From Ulota crispa (lineage: Eukaryota > Streptophyta > Bryopsida > Orthotrichales > Orthotrichaceae): a DNA stretch of 64,000 bases. Shown in pieces: positions 57,943 to 64,000 of this stretch. Below the pieces are notes generated by a model. That model saw nothing but the letters and a program-made list of their open reading frames with translations. It did not search any database and was not told the origin of the DNA. The position numbers and the translations under genes were made by a program. The DNA lies in assembly GCA_963920765.1 (NCBI GenBank), contig OY987248.1, forward strand, positions 17,828,539-17,892,538, written 5' to 3'. Each line of letters begins with the position of its first letter. The first letter of the stretch is position 1.

Positions 57943-58420
57943 AAAAAAACAAATATACAAAGGATAAGAGATATTAGTTCAGTAAAAATTATTTCATTAA
58001 ATGCTTGCAATATTAGGAAATCTTGAGGATTGTTTATTTAAAAGTCACATGTCCATCTTTAGTGTTACGACACAAGTCTTCAAGTTGCCACAACATTGGA
58101 AGTCCAAGTCTTTAAGTTGATAGAATACTTTTTGCCATTTAGGATCTTAGTTGAGAAACTTAAGTTATTTCGAAGTTACTACTCATGTCAACAAAGTATA
58201 AAGTCAAAAATTGTATGCGTTCTTGCCGTCCCCAGAGTTGAAACTTTTACAGTGCTTGCATTTTCATATGTATAAATCTACATATTCATATTCATTTATA
58301 GAATAAAACTTACGTGGTAAAAATAAGCACACTACTTACATTATATGCTGTTTCTTAAAAAATCAATTATCTTTACTTGGAATGAATATTATAGAGGTTA
58401 CAAACAATGTTATGTCATAT
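57943..58420. other. No feature recognised
   Basis: AT-rich spacer; nothing assigned. Confidence 0.35.
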
Positions 58421-58848
58421 TTAATTTAGGGAATTGATATATGCACACAAGAGGGTTGATGTTTGCACACCTTTGGGGTAAATTTTAGATTTTTACCATT
58501 GTAAAGCTGAATTTGAGAATTATGAATTCAGATTTGGACTTAGAGACCATGATTCAGTTTAGAATCATAAAAAAAGTTGCAATTCAACAACACCCATGCC
58601 AATAAACAAGTTTAGCTAGGGGGAAAAATGTTATTTATACTTTTGTTTGTAAAAAGAGACAAGCTTTTTCATTGGGTGTTGTTGAATTGCAACTTTATTA
58701 TAGTTCTAAACAAAATCATAGTCTTTGAGTCCAAATCTGAATTCAAAATTCTCAACTTTAGCTTTATGATAGTAGCAATCTAAATTTACCCCAAGGGGGT
58801 GTGCAAATATCAATCCCCCTATGTGCATATACCAATTCCCTTAATTTA
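58421..58848. mobile_element. Mutator-like full-length palindrome, 8-bp TSD TTAATTTA
   Basis: The body 58,429-58,840 runs GGGAATTGATATATGCACAC to its inverse. TTAATTTA flanks both sides. The core (GGTAAATTTTAGATTTTTACC; ATTCAACAACACCCA) matches 12,721-13,130. Confidence 0.75.
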
Positions 58849-61800
58849 ACATGAACTATTCATGTATTATGGACTATGAGTATAATTGTAGACTATGCAA
58901 ATATTGGGAGATCTTCCAATATTTGAAAAAAACATGACAAAGTATTAAGAGATCTTCCAATGCTTAAACAAAACAACAAGAGATTTTTATTCATTTATTA
59001 TAATTTGAGGAATAGGCAAAATCCATATTTGATAAAATGCAACATTATTGCACTCTAATAGGACCTCCTAGGCTAAGCTTTAAGACTCACCTTTGGTTTA
59101 ACTAGTCATATTATGATGAATTAGATTTAAACCAAATGCCAATCTCAAAGCTTAGTCTACTTGGACCACGTTTCTCATAATGAAATGGTTGTTTTGGTTT
59201 GGAGTACAATTACTACTATTAGTTTTGAGGATTTATATTTATCTATTTTGTACTTAAATTTTAATTTGGAGCAACCATGTAAGCTTATGCAATCAAACCG
59301 GGAAACAAACTAGTTACAATGACTTGTGGCTAAATTTTTCAAAATTCAGGGTATGTCTAAATCCTCACTTTCATTTAACTGAGAAGAAAGCTACTTTGAG
59401 ATAATTAAAAAATGATTTATACCTTGATTTTAAATTTCAAACAAATAAAAGGTGAGGTGCACAATTGTGACCAAAAAATCAATTACAAAAATGGCATGCC
59501 ACCTAATACTGCACTTCTATAAATTTTCAAGGTCATAATGTTATACATTTTTCTCAGCTTGATATTGTACTTGACATTAGTGTAGGAGATGAACTGTAGA
59601 GTATAGGCGCTAAATTCAAATCCCAAAAATCTCAAATTAATATTCACCCAAATGTTGTTGTACTTCCTTTGAAGAATGCATATGTTTTTGGAAAAGGCAT
59701 TGTATTATCTCAGGAACTGCCATGTGTTAGCAACATGGCATCTAAAATTCTAAATCCTTTTATACCCTTTTTGTAGGACCGTAAATTTTGTAAATGTTAT
59801 ATATGTTGTTGCAATTGACCCCATTAGACAAATTAAGAGGAAGGGTCTAAGTACTAGATGTCTTGTTTCATCCTCAAGCTACACAACAATGGATGTTGCC
59901 CTTGTTCACATGTATTGTACAATGCTATTCTCTTTATATTTTCATTGTAATCTACTACTTGTTCCACTTAACCCCGGACCATCCAAGAGATGGGATCTTG
60001 TTGTTGGAAATTGAAGAAAGAATCTTATTCACACAACTATACCAAATGTACTATAATAGGCTTTGAATAGTACAAGGGTAGCAGGGGAGTAGGTACAGTT
60101 GGTAATTGAATGGATCCATAATCGCAAGCGGTGACAATACCATCCAAATGACACGCTCTTTTTCTTGTTGGGAGGTTTGCATTGGATGGATTTTGAGCTG
60201 GGCGCTTAGGGGTTAAATAGTGCCCTATGTTTCATTATCACAATGTTTGATAGGACATTCACAAACAAACAACTCCGGTACTAGATGCTTTGTCCTTGTA
60301 ACAATGACTTACTCTCCAAATAAGGTACCTACTCAAACCGAATTTCTCAAAGTAGCTTCTCTCCGTGGAGAGCCTCTTTCCCTAGAGCCAATAAAGTAAG
60401 GGGCTCAAACTAAATACATGAAATATTCATAGGAAAGGTTTACATAATTCCTTTTCCCCTCACTCTCTGGCTTTGTGGGGTCTAATTAAGAGTTCATTGA
60501 CGGATAGAGGAACCCATGGCAGAGGCAAAAGAGCATTTCAAGTACAAGGACCCACGGTTTAGGAAGTGGGAACATGAATGGACAAGCCTATTCCTCTATT
60601 AGCAACTTTCAGATGCAAGGGGGCACAGTTTTTCATAGTCCTTTTTGTTTACCTCCAAGCTCTTGCTTCTAATCTGGGGTGTCCAAAAACACCCTGGGCC
60701 AGTTAGTACAAGCACCACTCGCTTCCAAATGCTAAACTATGTGACACGAGTCATGCCAACAACTCATTTTTTCTATCCACTCGTGTTAACTAATCTAAAA
60801 CCTAAAGTGAACTTTACATGACATTAAAAAAAAATCCAAGCAGCATACAGAAGGCTTCGTCCTTGTACCATTGGTTCAATATTTGAGTAAGGAATCTTCG
60901 CAGATTTTCTCAAGGTATCTTCTCTCAATACAAAGCCTCCCTCTCTTCCTGTTCAAATCCAACAAAAATTTGATAGAACAAGAATTACAAACTTGAAAGT
61001 CACTCACATTTGAAGTCAAATGAGCTATGTTTTACAAAATTTCCAAGGATTAAATGTTAAATTATCATTTAACACAATTAGTGATTGACGCTTGCTACGT
61101 TATGCACTCACCATTAGAATTTTATTAGGATTTTTAAATGTTAAATAGAATACAAAGTAAAAATTTCAATAAGTCTTCAAAAATGTACCTATGTGATAAC
61201 ATCACAAAGATTGAAGATGTGATGTCACAGAGGTCACTATGATTTTAGTAGTATGATTGTTGTTTTTTTTGTATCAACAACTAAATAAAAGTGGTATCTT
61301 TTGGCGCAACGAGCATCAACTATGAACCTCGTCCACCTTGCGGGCTGGCCTTGCAACCTTGTCAAGCAAGGTTCACAACCAACAATCCATGTGTAAAAAG
61401 CAGTTACCTAAACACATTCAAATTAGATGATAAAAGGGCGAACCCATCACCCATGACTAGTGGAACAAGACTTGGTTTAGGGTTCATACAGAAGCCAGGG
61501 TTGAGCAAGGATATGTACTTCTATGCATCGAAGATGACATGTGCCGCTGCTACACTTACAAGTTCTTTTCATGGGTAGACAAGTACCGGCAACCGATTTC
61601 GTCCCATGAGGATCATTCACACCCAGATTCATATAAGGAGCCTTGAGCGCCCCAACGCCTCATATATGGCCTCTTCTGAGTTTAAAGCCTTGTCTGAGGA
61701 ACTAGATGTAACTTTTTGATCTTGCTATAAATTACAATTATGAAGGCATTCAAGTTGTCCATGTTAATGGAGTAATGTTACGGAAAGCCAAATGTTGTAC

Positions 61801-62434
61801 AAGTGTTGCAAGAAATTTGATTGGGTGAAACACCGTACGGGGCATGGTGGCAAGCAGTGGTTTATAAGCTACAACCGGTCAATATCCTTGCAAGCTTCCT
61901 TGTGTAAGCTTGGTGGTAGTGAGAAAGTTGTTGGCAAGGGTTCAAGCATGTTCTAAACCCTATTATGGCAATCATTACCAAATGTGTTGGTCATTGTTTT
62001 CCATGCGATAGCAATTTGAAGCCCTAAAACTTGACATAAAAAAAAGTACAATCTTCAATAAGTTACAAGTGTGTGCATTCACATCTAATCTTGATATTCA
62101 CAAAATTTACGATGAATCAAGGGCTTAGAGCATTTTGTAAAAATCATCAAATAACAACTACCTACCAAAAAATGAGATTTTGTCATCACATGTTATTTGA
62201 TCAAATGTTATAATCTCCCATCTCCCGCGGTGAATTGTTCCCAAAATTTGCAAGCCATTTTCTAAGTAGGTGTTCCACTATTTTCAATGGTCACTTTTTG
62301 TGGATCATTTGATTGACTGAGTTACTATGCATCAAAGTTGTTTGTCTCCAAAAACCTTGATTTTGGTGAAAACAACCTAAGCACTCAAGGGTTAAGGACC
62401 CAAGAATTTAGAGAATAGCATCAAAAGAATATAA
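58849..62434. other. Long stretch without a complete element; two lone TTAA-type ends
   Basis: GGGCGCTTAGGGG TTAA at 60,216 may pair with TTAA CCCCGGACCATCC at 59,968, but the termini share only four bases. Another end lies at 62,395. ATGATTTTAGTAGTATGATT (61,239-61,258) echoes the element split at 37,187. Open frames at 61,291-61,578 and about 61,790-61,955 are unrecognised. Confidence 0.35.
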
Positions 62435-62686
62435 GGACACTACAAGAAAAAGGGCCTTTTTTGACCCAAGATTTTGACTACAAAAAAGACCACAACAACT
62501 CAGAGTAAATGACTAGTTAGATGATCACATGTAGTCATAAATAATGTAATTAGTCATGAATGTAGTCATAAATAATTTCATTTATGACTTTTGACTCATA
62601 CTAGACCAGTCATTTACTTAGAGTCGTTGTACAATTTTGGTAGTCAAAATCCTTAGTCAAAAAGAGCCCTTTTTCTTGTAGTGGGA
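62435..62686. mobile_element. CACTA-type MITE, TIR CACTACAAGAAAAAGGGC, TSD GGA
   Basis: The body 62,438-62,683 starts CACTACAAGAAAAAGGGC and ends GCCCTTTTTCTTGTAGTG. GGA is duplicated on both sides. The whole 246 bp folds into a hairpin. CACTACAAGAAAA is the standard plant CACTA terminus. Confidence 0.92.
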
Positions 62687-63324
62687 TGACTACCTCAATT
62701 AGGAAGTCCTTAGGCATGAATAAGAGCCTCACAAATAGCAAAATGAAGGTTCTTATTACATGTGCAATTTGTGTAGCACCTCCTCAGGAGTTTGCAACTC
62801 TAATGCATAATTGGCTTTGGAGTTGCTAGGGTGTGGAAGCATGTGGTTGGGAGAATGCTATATTGTGAGAGGGGATCCATGAGCCATGAGTCATGTGTTT
62901 AGATTTTTTGGCAAGATATTAAATTTTATCTATAACTATTTACATAAAGTCTTATTGTGTATCATAAATTTCAATCTCTTGAAAAACTTGCTACTTTTGA
63001 ATTTATCCATTGAGATTGAGCAGGTTCACCTTTTTACGCTCATTGAATAGCCTCATCCTGTGGTTGAGGAGGCTGGTTGCAAAAGGAATGGAAGATTTGC
63101 CAATACAATTCTTAAAGAATAAGTTGCAAGCCAAATTGATAGCAATTAGCTCTTGGACTTTACAAATTTCCTTTGAGTGTTGACAAGAATCACTCTTGTA
63201 CATAAGCCATGAGTTTTCCTATTTGGCTTTGTGACCTAGGACAATAGTTGCTTGTTATGATTGGACACACCTCCACTGTATTGTTACCCTCATTCCGACA
63301 AGATTGAGAATGCCCTTATCAACG
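62687..63324. other. Spacer with a partial GCTATATTGTGAG-type MITE end
   Basis: GAATGCTATATTGTGAG at about 62,855-62,871, followed by GGGGATCCATGAGCC, is the inverse of the right end of 273-714. The other end was not found. Confidence 0.4.
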
Positions 63325-63792
63325 TAAGGTAGCAACATCCCTCTCTGTGAGTGTCCCCATCAGCGTTGGCGTGTTGGCTACCAATGAGATTCTTTGTCAA
63401 TGATTAATAGATACAAAAAAAAAAAGGTTGTGGGTGACAAAGTGATGATTTTGAGTGTCCCATCTCACATTATTTTAAGAACTCCTCAAGCTAGTATTAA
63501 GAGCATATGAGCACACTAAAGACTTTAGTAAGCACCGTTTTTAACATCTCCTACACACAACTATACATTTTCAATCATTTTGGACTTAAAAAAATCTTTA
63601 TGAATAAATGCTTGCAATTGAAACTTTCAAATTGATGCCATTTTTGGTTCTAAATGCTTGCAATTGAAACTTTCAAATTGATGCCATTTTTGGTTTCCTC
63701 TTCCTAACTTGACAATATTTTTTGCAAAGTTCATCAATTGATTTTCCTACTCAAAAATCCTGAGTTTCACACATACGGGTGTTGCTACCTTA
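63325..63792 (+). mobile_element. GGTAGCAACATCC-TIR MITE, flanks TAA/TTA
   Basis: The body 63,328-63,789 starts GGTAGCAACATCC and ends GGGTGTTGCTACC. It contains a 46-bp unit (AAATGCTTGCAATTGAAACT...) repeated twice at about 63,605-63,696. Same family as 46,894 and 57,552. Confidence 0.75.
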
Positions 63793-64000
63793 CTACCAAA
63801 AAGTGAAGCCACCAGAACTGAATTGAAGAAAAAAGTTAAAAACGAACTAAAGCTAAACTTTGCAACGAAAAACTTGGATCATGTGTTGCAGAAATGGTGA
63901 ACAACCCTAATTGGCTCCAATGGGGTTGAAGATTGCACTGCAAACCTGTCAGACTCCCAATCAAGTGTGCATGTACGCATTGACATCAAAGATGGATACT

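Noticed and set aside
59968-60216. A further TTAA element
   Set aside because: Both flanks are TTAA, but the supposed TIRs agree only in the first four bases.

Overview
This window looks like intergenic DNA from the nuclear genome of a land plant. I base that on one clear plant-type gene (a VQ-motif protein), a Stowaway element with the plant TIR CTCCCTCC, and small CACTA elements with the plant TIR CACTACAAGAAAA. I cannot name the species or major group. Nearly everything outside about 15.4-24.4 kb is AT-rich and non-coding. I see no reverse transcriptase, integrase, transposase, rRNA, tRNA or organelle genes, and no LTR or LINE protein remains.

Gene island (about 18.4-24.4 kb). The only gene I can defend is an intron-less VQ-motif coding sequence at 20904-21869 (+, 321 aa). 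It is GC-rich, has plausible 5' and 3' UTR introns, and has an AATAAA signal at 22742. AT-rich MITEs at 17997-18252 and 24433-24703 bracket the island.

The rest is a dense, often nested collection of non-autonomous DNA transposons that I could sort by terminal inverted repeats (TIRs) and target-site duplications (TSDs). (1) The dominant family has TIR CCCCTAAAGGAC...GTCCTTTAGGGG, is always flanked by TTAA or a one-base variant, and has about 21 copies (roughly 18 kb including insertions). It is in the 3.0-9.8 kb and 31.5-55.3 kb regions and resembles piggyBac in target and terminus. (2) Several families have TWA (TAA/TTA) flanks like PIF/Harbinger-Tourist (9.87-11.5, 27.4, 38.3, 46.9, 53.5, 57.6, 63.3 kb; tentatively the 13.9-15.7 kb cluster). 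(3) hAT-like elements have TIR CATGGTTGTCAC and exact 8-bp TSDs (17.2, 28.3, 32.2, 32.9, 35.5 kb). (4) CACTA-type mini-hairpins lie at 33.0, 42.1 and 62.4 kb. (5) Mutator-like full-length palindromes with 8-9 bp TSDs lie at 12.7 and 58.4 kb. (6) There is one Stowaway at 10.4 kb. (7) A family with TIR AACACCATATTCGTTAAATT is present in at least eight places. Several tandem arrays sit inside these elements.

The most notable structures are the TTAA family itself, with a tandem-repeat empty site that shows TTAA duplication at 37.2 kb; its full-length fold-back forms at 4.4, 51.8 and 54.0 kb; and a five-level nest of elements at 31.98-34.26 kb. The main stretches I could not explain are listed as features.
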